Positions 32,676-40,477 of a stretch of 46,063 nucleotides of DNA are shown here, one piece after another (position 1 is the first letter of the stretch; each line of letters starts with the position of its first letter). The position numbers and the translations under genes are program-made. Source of the DNA: Bacteroidales bacterium (lineage in GTDB: Bacteria; Bacteroidota; Bacteroidia; Bacteroidales; Bacteroidaceae). Location of the stretch: positions 1-46,063 of the forward strand of contig JAILCU010000137.1 of NCBI GenBank assembly GCA_024690405.1, in the 5' to 3' direction. A model generated the notes under the pieces. It worked only from the letters and a program-made list of their open reading frames with translations, was not told where the DNA came from and made no database searches.

Positions 32676-34949
32676 ATGGACCAGAAAGCTTTTAATAAGA
32701 TTGTAGAGGAAGCAGAAGAGGCCATTGCCGAACGCCGGTTCCTTGATGCAGTGGCCCTCACTGAGGCCATCTTCAAAGATTCTTTCACGCCTTATGCCGC
32801 CATGGAAAGTACGGAATTGCGCAAGCAGTATCTGACGCTGCTGCAATCCATGGACCACCTCAGCGGTGAAAAACGTCGCCAACAAGCCAACGACCTCTTC
32901 GTACGCGCTATCGAGACGCTGCAATTAGCCCGCGAATTCTGGTTGCTCGACAAAGATTTCTCGCCCAAGGCCGGCTTCCCGGAATATCGTGAACAGACGG
33001 GCTTCTTGGACAACACTGTAGTCCCTCTTCTCATCGAGCTTACGCAACAGGAAGAGGGTACGGCCGCCTACTTCGACACGCTCGACAAGGTCTTCGTAGG
33101 CCTTTGGTGCCCACAACTTACCGCGGAACAGCAGCAGATGACGGCCAATAGTCTGCAACAAATCAGTTCCTTTGCACGACGCACCCTTGTAGGTGCACTG
33201 CTTCTGGGAGAAATGGACTATTTCTCCGTTGCCAAAATCCAATTACTGCTCTCGCTGGCAAGGCCCCACGAAGAAGACAGCAGCGATGAGCGGCTCGACC
33301 TTTTGGCACGCGTTGCCGTGGCACTGACCATCATCAGCCAACGCTATGAACATTTCCTTGCCTACTACCCACACCTCCGACAGCAGATGCGTGCATTCTT
33401 CGAAAGCGAAGAGATGCTTCCGCACCTCGACGAACTGCTACAGGCTTTCTCTTGTCAGACAGCCGTTGACAAGGTGGGGAACCGGGTAAACGACATCAAC
33501 AGCTATATCCAAAAGTTCATACAAACACAACAGCCTCACCTCGGCTTTGATGACGAAGGCAAAGAAGGGCGTTCGGCTGATTCTCCGCTTCATTTCAATG
33601 TCTTTAAGATCGATGAAGAGCAGAGCGAGCAGTTCTTCAGCATCATCAATGACCAAGGCACGAAACTAAAGGCTTTAATCAGTCACAACCTGGATATCAA
33701 CGCGGCGAGTTTCCTCTTGATGAAGTCCTTCCGTTTCTTCAATACCCCACCCCATTGGTTCTACCCCTTCAGTGCAAACGTGCCAGCCATCAAGGAAGCT
33801 TTCGTTCGGCCCAACGGCAAGCCCGACCGCATGATTTCCGAAATGATGAAGGAGAGTCACTACTGCGCCAGCGACTGCTATTCCTACGCCTCCATGTTAT
33901 TAGACCTCCGCAATAGGGCCCATCAGCAAAAAGGTTCTTGGAAAGACTTTCTCAAGGAGCAACTGGACGAGCTTCGCGACAGCATGGAAGATTTCAGCTT
34001 CACGGAGCAGACCTACACATCAGAGGTCAATCCCTTTACAGACTATTGTCAGAGTCTGTACCGCTATTTCTATAGTGCCCGCCACAAGAAAGACTACACC
34101 TATGCTCCTTTCAGGTCCAAAGGCGCTGTGCCTCTCCCGCTACAGCCCTTGTTCAAGGGGCTCTTCACAGACTTTACATTGCTGCAACCCGCCCTGGACT
34201 CCCTGGCCTATATTGGCAGCAGCGAACAGGTGATTATCCTCACGGATTACGCCATAGAGCATTTCGGAGCCGATGCGCAACTGCTGTTCATGCGCGGTAC
34301 AGCACAGATGCACCTTCAGCGTTGGCAGAAAGCCCTTTCCGCCTTTCAGCAAGTGCTGCTATTCGACGAGAATCCCGAAGCAGAACTCCACATGGCTCGC
34401 TGCTTCGAGGCGATGTCCAACTGGGAACAGGCGCTGCCCCTGCTCATCAAGGAAGAGGAGCGACAGACAAAGGCCGATGAGAAAAAAGCGGCCAATATCA
34501 TCGAAGAAACAGGGCGCTGTCTCATCCAATTGAAGCGATGGAACGAAGCGGCACAACGCTTTTACCGCCTCGAATATATGGAGCGTCATCTGAATGTCGC
34601 ACGCCGAGCCATTGCGTGGTGCTCCATTCAGCAAGGAAAATACGAGCGAGCCATCAATTACTACACTATCCTTATAGAACAGAAGAAAGCCACATGGGAA
34701 GACCTCCTCAACTGTGGTCATGCCCAATGGCTAACGGGTGCAACATCCGAAGCCATCAGTACTTATCACCAGTCCTACGAAGCCTTCAACCGCGCCAACA
34801 AAAACAGCCGTCTCCTTTTCAAGCACTGGAGCGAAGCTTTCCGTGCAGACATCAGCACCATCCTTTCTACTCGATATGACGAAGCGGAATGTGCACTGAT
34901 GATGGATGCGGCGGGGGAAATGCAAGCAGGGCTTGACCATGGAGAATAG
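32676..34949 (+). CDS. Tetratricopeptide-repeat protein, cytoplasmic
   Basis: A 757-residue protein without signal peptide or membrane helix. The N-terminal half (1-430) is helical and not assignable. From about 495 on there are TPR-like helix pairs, e.g. AQLLFMRGTAQMHLQRWQKA, NPEAELHMARCFEAMSNWEQA, IEETGRCLIQLKRWNEAAQ, and AIAWCSIQQGKYERAINYYT. Such proteins act as scaffolds, and no enzymatic motif was seen. It starts 3 bp after the binding-protein gene. The downstream 305 bp to the convergent gene hold purine-rich and 8-bp repeats. Confidence 0.85.
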   Translation: MDQKAFNKIVEEAEEAIAERRFLDAVALTEAIFKDSFTPYAAMESTELRKQYLTLLQSMDHLSGEKRRQQANDLFVRAIETLQLAREFWLLDKDFSPKAGFPEYREQTGFLDNTVVPLLIELTQQEEGTAAYFDTLDKVFVGLWCPQLTAEQQQMTANSLQQISSFARRTLVGALLLGEMDYFSVAKIQLLLSLARPHEEDSSDERLDLLARVAVALTIISQRYEHFLAYYPHLRQQMRAFFESEEMLPHLDELLQAFSCQTAVDKVGNRVNDINSYIQKFIQTQQPHLGFDDEGKEGRSADSPLHFNVFKIDEEQSEQFFSIINDQGTKLKALISHNLDINAASFLLMKSFRFFNTPPHWFYPFSANVPAIKEAFVRPNGKPDRMISEMMKESHYCASDCYSYASMLLDLRNRAHQQKGSWKDFLKEQLDELRDSMEDFSFTEQTYTSEVNPFTDYCQSLYRYFYSARHKKDYTYAPFRSKGAVPLPLQPLFKGLFTDFTLLQPALDSLAYIGSSEQVIILTDYAIEHFGADAQLLFMRGTAQMHLQRWQKALSAFQQVLLFDENPEAELHMARCFEAMSNWEQALPLLIKEEERQTKADEKKAANIIEETGRCLIQLKRWNEAAQRFYRLEYMERHLNVARRAIAWCSIQQGKYERAINYYTILIEQKKATWEDLLNCGHAQWLTGATSEAISTYHQSYEAFNRANKNSRLLFKHWSEAFRADISTILSTRYDEAECALMMDAAGEMQAGLDHGE

Positions 34950-34964
34950 GCAGGCTCAGTCGTG

Positions 34965-35085
34965 GAACGGCGAAAAGGAAGGAAAAGAAAGGAAGAAGGA
35001 AGGGAAGGAATGCGGGAAAAAGGAATAAGGAAAGAAGGGGAAAGGATGGGAAAGAAGGGGAAATGAAAGAGGAAACCGCTCGCCT
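34965..35085. repeat. Purine-rich GGAAAGGAAAGG-like stretch
   Basis: A run of G/A on the plus strand (GGAAGGAAAAGAAAGGAAGA and on) lies after the TPR gene. Antisense reading frames over it are low-complexity Phe/Pro/Ser/Leu and not credible. No terminator hairpin was identified in 34950-35180. Confidence 0.6.
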
Positions 35086-35180
35086 GACAGCGAGGGCACA
35101 GTAGCTGTCCTTTTGATAAAACAAATAAAAGAACCAACTAGTCCGCTCGACCTCTGATCGCGTCACACTTGAAGAACTCG

Positions 35181-35242
35181 TCAACTTGTCAACTCGTCAA
35201 CTTGTCAACTTGTCAACTCGTCAACTCGTCAACTCGTCAACT
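35181..35242. repeat. 8-bp tandem array TCAACTCG/TCAACTTG, nearly 8 units
   Basis: Units start at 35181 and every 8 bp, with the sixth-to-eighth bases varying only as TCG or TTG. It ends 12 bp before the stop codon at 35255. CCTACATCAAAAGAACC just after it resembles the 22-bp unit at 3132-3395. Confidence 0.9.
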
Positions 35243-35254
35243 AAAAGACCTACA

Positions 35255-36631
35255 TCAAAAGAACCCGCGTACAAGAGAGAAGAGGCGGCCAATGGCACGG
35301 TGACTCAGGGAGAACTGCCGCGCATAGTCTTCTGCATAGAAGCGTTTGCAGTGGTGCTTGTCCTGCTCAAAAAGATCTTGTAGCTGCTTCGTGGTTTCGA
35401 GGTCGAGAATAAAACTGTTGACTTCGTAATCAAAGAGGAAACTGCGGCCATCGAGGTTCGTGCTGCCTATCGTGCAGAAACGTCCGTCCACCATCATCAC
35501 TTTGCTATGATGGAAACCCGTCTGATTGTAATACACTTCGGCACCACGTTTTGCCAAATGCTTCATCTCCAACGCCACCACATCGGGCGTAATAGGCACA
35601 TCACTCTTTGCCGATACCATGATCTCCACACGCACGCCACGCTCGAGGGCACGCCGGAGTGCTCTACGGACGCTCTTGACATTCGTGGGATAGGGATTAA
35701 CAATCTGTATATGCTCCTTGGCCGCATCAATCGCCGTGACATAAGCCTGACGCATGTGCTTGGGCGTATAGCGCGGACGTCTGTCCACCACACCAATCAC
35801 TTTGTGGCCTGCCGTAGACGAAGAATCTTTCAGCAACTGAAACTCCTCGCGTGAGCGCACCATCGGCACGACATTCTCAAAGACCTCTCCAGACAAGGCA
35901 TCAGCGTTCTTGGATGCACAATAGCGTTCATCGAGCAGCACTTCACCTGTCTGCTGCCACCACATCCTGGCAAACAGGCGTTGGTATTGCCCCACCACAT
36001 CACCAGTGAGTTCCATATGCATATCGCGCCACTCGCCGTATTCAGGTCTGCCGTTGATGTAATAGTCAGCCACATTCATGCCTCCGGCATAACAAACGGC
36101 ACCATCGATAACCACGATCTTGCGATGGTCGCGATGATAAGCATGGTTGATCCAAGGGAACTTGATGGGGTCGAATTCCTCCACCTGAATACCCATGGCA
36201 CGGATTGCACGTAAATGGCGGTTCTTCAATGGTGAATCATTGCTGCTATTACCAAAGCTGTCGAACATCGCACGCACCTCCACGCCCTGCTTGGCTTTTT
36301 CACCAAGAAGCTGGAAGAGGGCCAGACCGATGCTGTCGTTGCGGAAATTGAAGTATTCGAGATGAACATAATGCCTTGCCTGACGAATCGCAGAGAACAT
36401 GGCATTGAATTTGGCCTTTCCCGTATGCAGCAAGACGACACTGTTGTTCTCGGTGAATTCAACGCCCAATTCCCGTTCCAGGGTCGAACGCAGTATGGTG
36501 TCAGAGGTAACATCGTCGGGAAAGGGAGGTAACGTAGACGCACCAACAACAGCATCTTCCAATTCCTCAGCCAATGCCCCTAACGGCAGCAGCAATAGCG
36601 CGGGTATGAGAAAATACTTTGTCATCAACAT
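35255..36631 (-). CDS. Phospholipase D family protein, cardiolipin synthase-like, with signal peptide
   Basis: Probably makes cardiolipin or a related phospholipid outside the inner membrane. In 458 residues, a cleavable-looking signal peptide (MTKYFLIPALLLLPLGALA) replaces the usual two membrane helices. Two HKD motifs are complete: HRDHRKIVVIDG near 165-176 and HHSKVMMVDG near 370-379, with GGMNVADYYI and GSTNLDGRSF after them. Length is typical of cardiolipin synthases (about 480). The start may be 36631 or 36625. It lies 18 bp after kdsD, so it is the third gene of a kdsA-kdsD operon, consistent with an envelope-lipid role. Confidence 0.87.
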   Translation of the reverse strand: MLMTKYFLIPALLLLPLGALAEELEDAVVGASTLPPFPDDVTSDTILRSTLERELGVEFTENNSVVLLHTGKAKFNAMFSAIRQARHYVHLEYFNFRNDSIGLALFQLLGEKAKQGVEVRAMFDSFGNSSNDSPLKNRHLRAIRAMGIQVEEFDPIKFPWINHAYHRDHRKIVVIDGAVCYAGGMNVADYYINGRPEYGEWRDMHMELTGDVVGQYQRLFARMWWQQTGEVLLDERYCASKNADALSGEVFENVVPMVRSREEFQLLKDSSSTAGHKVIGVVDRRPRYTPKHMRQAYVTAIDAAKEHIQIVNPYPTNVKSVRRALRRALERGVRVEIMVSAKSDVPITPDVVALEMKHLAKRGAEVYYNQTGFHHSKVMMVDGRFCTIGSTNLDGRSFLFDYEVNSFILDLETTKQLQDLFEQDKHHCKRFYAEDYARQFSLSHRAIGRLFSLVRGFF

Positions 36632-36649
36632 CTGTCCTGGGGGTTCTCC

Positions 36650-37609
36650 TTAAATCATACAACTCAACGACTCCACAATGCCGAGGAGGTGGCGTTGTTC
36701 GTCAGTGACAAGCACAGCATGGATATTGTTGACGTGCAATATCTTCTGTATCTCCGTGAGTTTCGTGTTCAGACCGACACATTTGGGGTTAGGCGTCATC
36801 ACCTCTTCCACGCGAATATTGTAGAAGTCCTGGTGCATACGCTCCATGGCACGACGTACGTCGCCGTCGGTGATAATCCCCGCAATGCGGTCCCCCTCCA
36901 TAGCCACGGCCATGCCCATCATTCCTCTGCTCACGATGAGGATTGCCTCGGCCAGAGTCATAGTGGGCGCAATGGTTGGCAGCTCTTCGCTGCGCATCAC
37001 GTCGCGTGCCGTAGAAAGCAGCCGTTTGCCCAAGGTGCCGCCTGGGTGGAACTGCGCAAAATCGCTGGCCTCGAAATGGCGCACTTGCATCAAGGCAACG
37101 GCCAGAGCATCGCCAAAGGCCAGTTGCACCGTGGTGCTGCTCGTGGGCGCCAGGTTCAACGGACAGGCCTCGTGAGCCACATGCAAGAGAATATGAATGT
37201 CGCTGTTACGCGCCAGCAGCGAATCAGCATTGCCCGAAATGCCTACAAGAGGAATATGATGATCCTTGAGAAAGGGCACAAAACGCAGCAACTCGTCGGT
37301 CTGACCGCTATTGCTCAGCGCTACGACGATATCGGTGGCCGCAATCATACCCAAATCGCCATGGAAAGCATCCAAGGGATTGAGATAGAAGGCTGGCGTA
37401 CCGGTAGAAGCCAGTGTCGCTGCAATCTTGGCACCCACATGCCCGCTCTTGCCCACGCCCGTGACAATCACCTTGCCTTTGCAGCCGAGAATGAGTTCAA
37501 CCACCCGTTCAAACGAGTCGTCGAGTTGATCAATGACCTGCGTAATAGCCTCTGCCTCATCACGTAAGCATCGTGATGCTACCTCGCGAACATTAATATT
37601 CTCTATCAT
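36650..37609 (-). CDS. kdsD: D-arabinose 5-phosphate isomerase
   Basis: Interconverts ribulose 5-phosphate and arabinose 5-phosphate, the first step toward Kdo of lipopolysaccharide. The 319-residue protein has an SIS domain (about 25-185) with TGVGKSGHVGAKIAATLAST (50-69) and NLAPTSSTTVQLAFGDALAV. A CBS pair follows (about 205-319). Length is normal. Its ATG overlaps the kdsA stop as ATGA (37606-37609), a sign of translational coupling, and the downstream PLD gene begins 18 bp after its stop. Confidence 0.95.
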   Translation of the reverse strand: MIENINVREVASRCLRDEAEAITQVIDQLDDSFERVVELILGCKGKVIVTGVGKSGHVGAKIAATLASTGTPAFYLNPLDAFHGDLGMIAATDIVVALSNSGQTDELLRFVPFLKDHHIPLVGISGNADSLLARNSDIHILLHVAHEACPLNLAPTSSTTVQLAFGDALAVALMQVRHFEASDFAQFHPGGTLGKRLLSTARDVMRSEELPTIAPTMTLAEAILIVSRGMMGMAVAMEGDRIAGIITDGDVRRAMERMHQDFYNIRVEEVMTPNPKCVGLNTKLTEIQKILHVNNIHAVLVTDEQRHLLGIVESLSCMI

Positions 37610-38364
37610 AGTTCTAACAAACTTTTTATCACTTTTTTCAGATCCTCGAGACGCAACATGTTCGGCCCGTCGCTCAATGCACGGTCGGGGTCGGGATGTG
37701 TTTCGAAGAAGAAACCGTTGGCACCGAAAGCCTTGGCGGCCAACGCCATAGCGGGAACGAACTCGCGGTTGCCGCCAGTGGCACCACCGGCTGCGCCCGG
37801 ACGCTGAACACTATGTGTGCAGTCCATCACGACGCGCGGCGTCCACCGCAGCATGTCCGGGATATTGCGGAAGTCCACGACGAGATTGTTGTAGCCAAAC
37901 GAGTTGCCGCGCTCGGTGAGCCACACCTCCATGGCACCGCTCTGCCGGGCTTTCTCCACAGGGTATTGCATGTCCAAGCCAGAAAGGAACTGCGCTTTCT
38001 TGATATTCACGGGCTTGCCCGTCTGTGCAGCCGCCACAAGCAGGTCGGTCTGCCGGCACAGGAAAGCCGGAATCTGCAACACATCCACCACCTCAGCCAC
38101 CGGAGCGGCCTGGTATGATTCGTGGATGTCAGTGAGCAAAGGCAAATGGTATTTGCTCTTCACATCCGCCAACATCTGCAAACCGCGCTCCAGACCCGGG
38201 CCGCGAAACGAGGAGAGGCTCGTGCGATTGGCTTTATCAAACGAGGCTTTGAAATAGATCTCCAATTGGTATATTTTTTTCAAACGGACCAATTCCGATG
38301 CGACCTCATCAAGCACATCGGCATTCTCTATCACGCAGGGGCCTGCAATGAATATAGGTTTCAT
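37606..38364 (-). CDS. kdsA: 3-deoxy-8-phosphooctulonate synthase
   Basis: Condenses arabinose 5-phosphate with phosphoenolpyruvate to Kdo 8-phosphate. The 252-residue TIM-barrel enzyme starts MKPIFIAGPCVIE; the frame is open to 38466, but the promoter lies there, so ATG 38364 is used. Conserved pieces are YFKASFDKANRTS, LTDIHE, IPAFLCRQTDLL, and GGATGGNREFVP, plus FFFETHPDPDRALSDGPN. C10 in the IAGPC segment marks the metal-dependent class of KdsA, whereas E. coli has Asn there. The product's substrate is made by the overlapping kdsD gene. Confidence 0.95.
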   Translation of the reverse strand: MKPIFIAGPCVIENADVLDEVASELVRLKKIYQLEIYFKASFDKANRTSLSSFRGPGLERGLQMLADVKSKYHLPLLTDIHESYQAAPVAEVVDVLQIPAFLCRQTDLLVAAAQTGKPVNIKKAQFLSGLDMQYPVEKARQSGAMEVWLTERGNSFGYNNLVVDFRNIPDMLRWTPRVVMDCTHSVQRPGAAGGATGGNREFVPAMALAAKAFGANGFFFETHPDPDRALSDGPNMLRLEDLKKVIKSLLEL

Positions 38365-38384
38365 AAAAGTACTCTTTGGGACTG

Positions 38385-38415
38385 CAAAATTAAACCAAAT
38401 CGCCCGCTTAAACAA
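38385..38415 (-). promoter_or_regulatory. Bacteroidota promoter of the kdsA-kdsD operon
   Basis: Minus strand TTG (38413-38415), 20 bp, TAATTTTG (38385-38392). This starts RNA about 15 bases before the kdsA ATG and rules out the longer frame. Confidence 0.7.
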
Positions 38416-38466
38416 GTTTTCTCGCAAAAAAGCAGCAAAGATGAAGTTGTTTTGAACAAAAAACAC

Positions 38467-38474
38467 TACTTTTG
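38467..38474 (+). promoter_or_regulatory. Promoter -7 box of the MaoC gene
   Basis: TACTTTTG on the plus strand, 51 bp before the ATG at 38525. The nearest TTG is 17 bp upstream, shorter than usual. Confidence 0.5.
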
Positions 38475-38524
38475 CATCGAAAAACAGAACCTATCATTTT
38501 TAGAATCCCCAAAAACAACAGAAT

Positions 38525-38992
38525 ATGAGCAAGGTTGTTATCAACAGTTACGAGGACTTCCAACAGCTCCTCGACAAGGAAATCGGTGTCAGCGACTACC
38601 TCATGGTTGACCAGCAGCGTATCAATCTATTTGCAGATGCCACCCTTGACCATCAGTGGATACATGTCGACGAGGAGCGGTGCAAGACCGAGAGTCCTTT
38701 TCACCAGACCATAGCCCATGGCTATCTCACCCTTTCCCTTCTGCCCTACCTTTGGGACCAGATTATCCAGGTCAACAATCTCGAGCGTCTGGTGAACTAC
38801 GGGATGGATAAGATGAAATTCGGCCAGCCTGTTCTCTCGGGACAAAGTGTCAGAATGTCGACACATATGGAGGCGCTCGCCAACCTTCGCGGCGCCATAC
38901 GCATGAGCATCCGTTTCAACATCGAAATCAAGGAAACAGGCAAGAGTGCGTTGGAGGGTATCGCCACCTTCGTCTATTTCTTCAAGAAATAA
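38525..38992 (+). CDS. MaoC-family (R)-specific enoyl-CoA hydratase-like protein
   Basis: A 155-residue single hot-dog-fold protein. The hydratase 2 motif is visible as NLFADATLDHQWIHVDEER followed by SPFHQTIAHGYLTLSL, with Asp and His of the D-x4-H type in place. The family hydrates short-chain trans-2-enoyl-CoA, and relatives include PhaJ and NodN. The substrate cannot be told here. Both flanking genes are biosynthetic (kdsA divergent, dapA downstream), giving no functional hint, and 208 bp plus a promoter separate it from dapA. Confidence 0.88.
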   Translation: MSKVVINSYEDFQQLLDKEIGVSDYLMVDQQRINLFADATLDHQWIHVDEERCKTESPFHQTIAHGYLTLSLLPYLWDQIIQVNNLERLVNYGMDKMKFGQPVLSGQSVRMSTHMEALANLRGAIRMSIRFNIEIKETGKSALEGIATFVYFFKK

Positions 38993-39148
38993 GCGTTCCT
39001 CCCTGCATCAGCCTGAAGCCCCCTTCTCTTCTTTCAACACTACGCCATCGTCTCCACTCCGCTTCATGGTTGGGGACCTGACGGCCAATGTCTGGAGCAA
39101 ACAAAATGGAATATTAAGGGCTCGCGATGCTAAAAACTGCCACTTTTC

Positions 39149-39179
39149 TTGCGTATTTGCTTTCAAAGCAGTAATTTTG
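39149..39179 (+). promoter_or_regulatory. Bacteroidota promoter of dapA
   Basis: TTG (39149-39151), 20 bp, TAATTTTG (39172-39179). RNA would start near 39186, only about 15 bases before the dapA ATG. Confidence 0.7.
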
Positions 39180-39200
39180 CGCCCGAAAACAAGTACCTGC

Positions 39201-40094
39201 ATGGCACAAAATAAATTCCACGGACTGGGCATTGCCCTTATTACTCCTTTCCACGCCGACGGTAGCATCGACGAAGACGCACTCGTTCGCCTCGTTGAGT
39301 ACCAAATCAAAAATGGTGCTGATTTCCTGTGCATCATGGGAACAACGGCAGAAACTCCCACTCTTACTGCAGCCGAGAAACGGCATCTGAAAGAATTGCT
39401 CGTGGAACGGGTAGCCGGACGCGTGCCCTTACTCATGGGGTGCGGAGGCAACTGCACCAGTGCCGTAGTGGATGAACTGCACAACACCGATTGGACAGGT
39501 ATCGACGGTGTGCTCTCGGTTTGTCCTATGTACAACAAGCCCTCTCAAGAGGGGCTCTACCAGCATTTCCGTACCATCGCTTTGGCGTCACCGGTACCGG
39601 TTGTATTATATAATGTACCCGGGCGCACGGGCGTGAACATGAGTGCCGAGACCACGCTTCGTTTGGCCAACGATTTTGAGAACATCGTAGCCATCAAAGA
39701 AGCCAGCGGCAACATCACACAAATGGATGACATCATCAAGAATAAGCCTAAAGGTTTTGATGTCATCTCCGGCGACGACGGCATCACGTTCCCTCTGATC
39801 ACCCTCGGAGCCGTTGGTGTCATCTCCGTCATCGGTAATGCCCTGCCCCGCGAGTTCTCTCGCATGGTTCGTTTAGCCCTCCGCGGCGAATATGCTCCGG
39901 CCCTGCACATCCATCATCAGTTTACCGAACTCTTCAAACTGCTCTTCGTGGACGGCAACCCCGCAGGTGTCAAGGCCATGCTCCATGCCATGGGAATGAT
40001 TGAAAACCAGCTCCGTTTGCCCCTCGTGCCCACACGTCTTACCACGATGGAACAGATCTCCAATATTCTGCGAGAGCTGAATATCAAGTATTAG
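39201..40094 (+). CDS. dapA: 4-hydroxy-tetrahydrodipicolinate synthase
   Basis: Condenses aspartate semialdehyde with pyruvate in the lysine/diaminopimelate pathway. The 297-residue TIM-barrel protein starts MAQNKFHGLGIALITPF. Catalytic residues are T48-T49 in MGTTAETPT, Y137 and R142 in LYNVPGRTG, and the Schiff-base lysine K166 in AIKEASG. An open frame upstream (from 38946) is discarded because it covers the promoter and the end of the MaoC gene. Length is normal. It supplies peptidoglycan precursors, like murB in this window. An 8-bp repeat array begins 4 bp after the stop. Confidence 0.96.
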   Translation: MAQNKFHGLGIALITPFHADGSIDEDALVRLVEYQIKNGADFLCIMGTTAETPTLTAAEKRHLKELLVERVAGRVPLLMGCGGNCTSAVVDELHNTDWTGIDGVLSVCPMYNKPSQEGLYQHFRTIALASPVPVVLYNVPGRTGVNMSAETTLRLANDFENIVAIKEASGNITQMDDIIKNKPKGFDVISGDDGITFPLITLGAVGVISVIGNALPREFSRMVRLALRGEYAPALHIHHQFTELFKLLFVDGNPAGVKAMLHAMGMIENQLRLPLVPTRLTTMEQISNILRELNIKY

Positions 40095-40097
40095 GAT

Positions 40098-40205
40098 AGT
40101 TGACGAGTTGGTTCTATTTAGTTGACGAGTTGACGAGTTGACAAGTTGACGAGTTGACAAGTTGACGAGTTGACAAGTTGGTTCTATTTAGTTGACAAGT
40201 TGGTT
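40098..40205. repeat. 8-bp array TTGACGAG/TTGACAAG with interspersed GGTTCTATTTAG
   Basis: It begins right after the dapA stop. Repeated TTGACGAG and TTGACAAG words are the reverse complement of the array at 35181-35242 and of the words in 12389-12510. The joining sequence GGTTCTATTTAGTTGAC is close to the inverted CTAAAAGAACC found beside the other two arrays. Confidence 0.9.
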
Positions 40206-40385
40206 CTGTAGAATCTTTAAGGGCGTGAGTGATAAGGTCTTAAGGTCTTAAGTTTTTAAATCGTTTTTTTGAGTTTCCTGTTTCAAGCTCTTGTTTTTCA
40301 AGGGCTTGTACTAAACGTGTATCCAAGGGAGTGAAGGGTAATGCCCCATAGTTCAGTGGCGAAAGCAGGGAGAGGTCTTAAAAAC

Positions 40386-40415
40386 ATTAAGGTGCGAGCT
40401 AACTCGCACCTTAAT
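40386..40415. terminator. 13-bp perfect hairpin between convergent dapA and CotH genes
   Basis: ATTAAGGTGCGAG (40386-40398) pairs perfectly with 40403-40415 across a 4-base CTAA loop. It is a strong bidirectional terminator candidate; the following CTCTTATC is only modestly T-rich. The remainder of the 40206-40477 gap shows no gene. Confidence 0.7.
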
Positions 40416-40477
40416 CTCTTATCGAAAGCATCTGCTATCTCTCATCTCTAATCTCTCATCACTCATCTCAAAAAAGC

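Noticed and set aside
34867-35184. 105-codon and similar minus-strand frames after the TPR gene
   Set aside because: They are encoded by the purine-rich low-complexity stretch and consist mainly of Phe, Leu, Pro and Ser.
40350-40390. tRNA-like string GCCCCATAGTTCAGTGGCG
   Set aside because: It resembles a tRNA 5' part, but no D-stem pairing, anticodon arm or acceptor complement follows.
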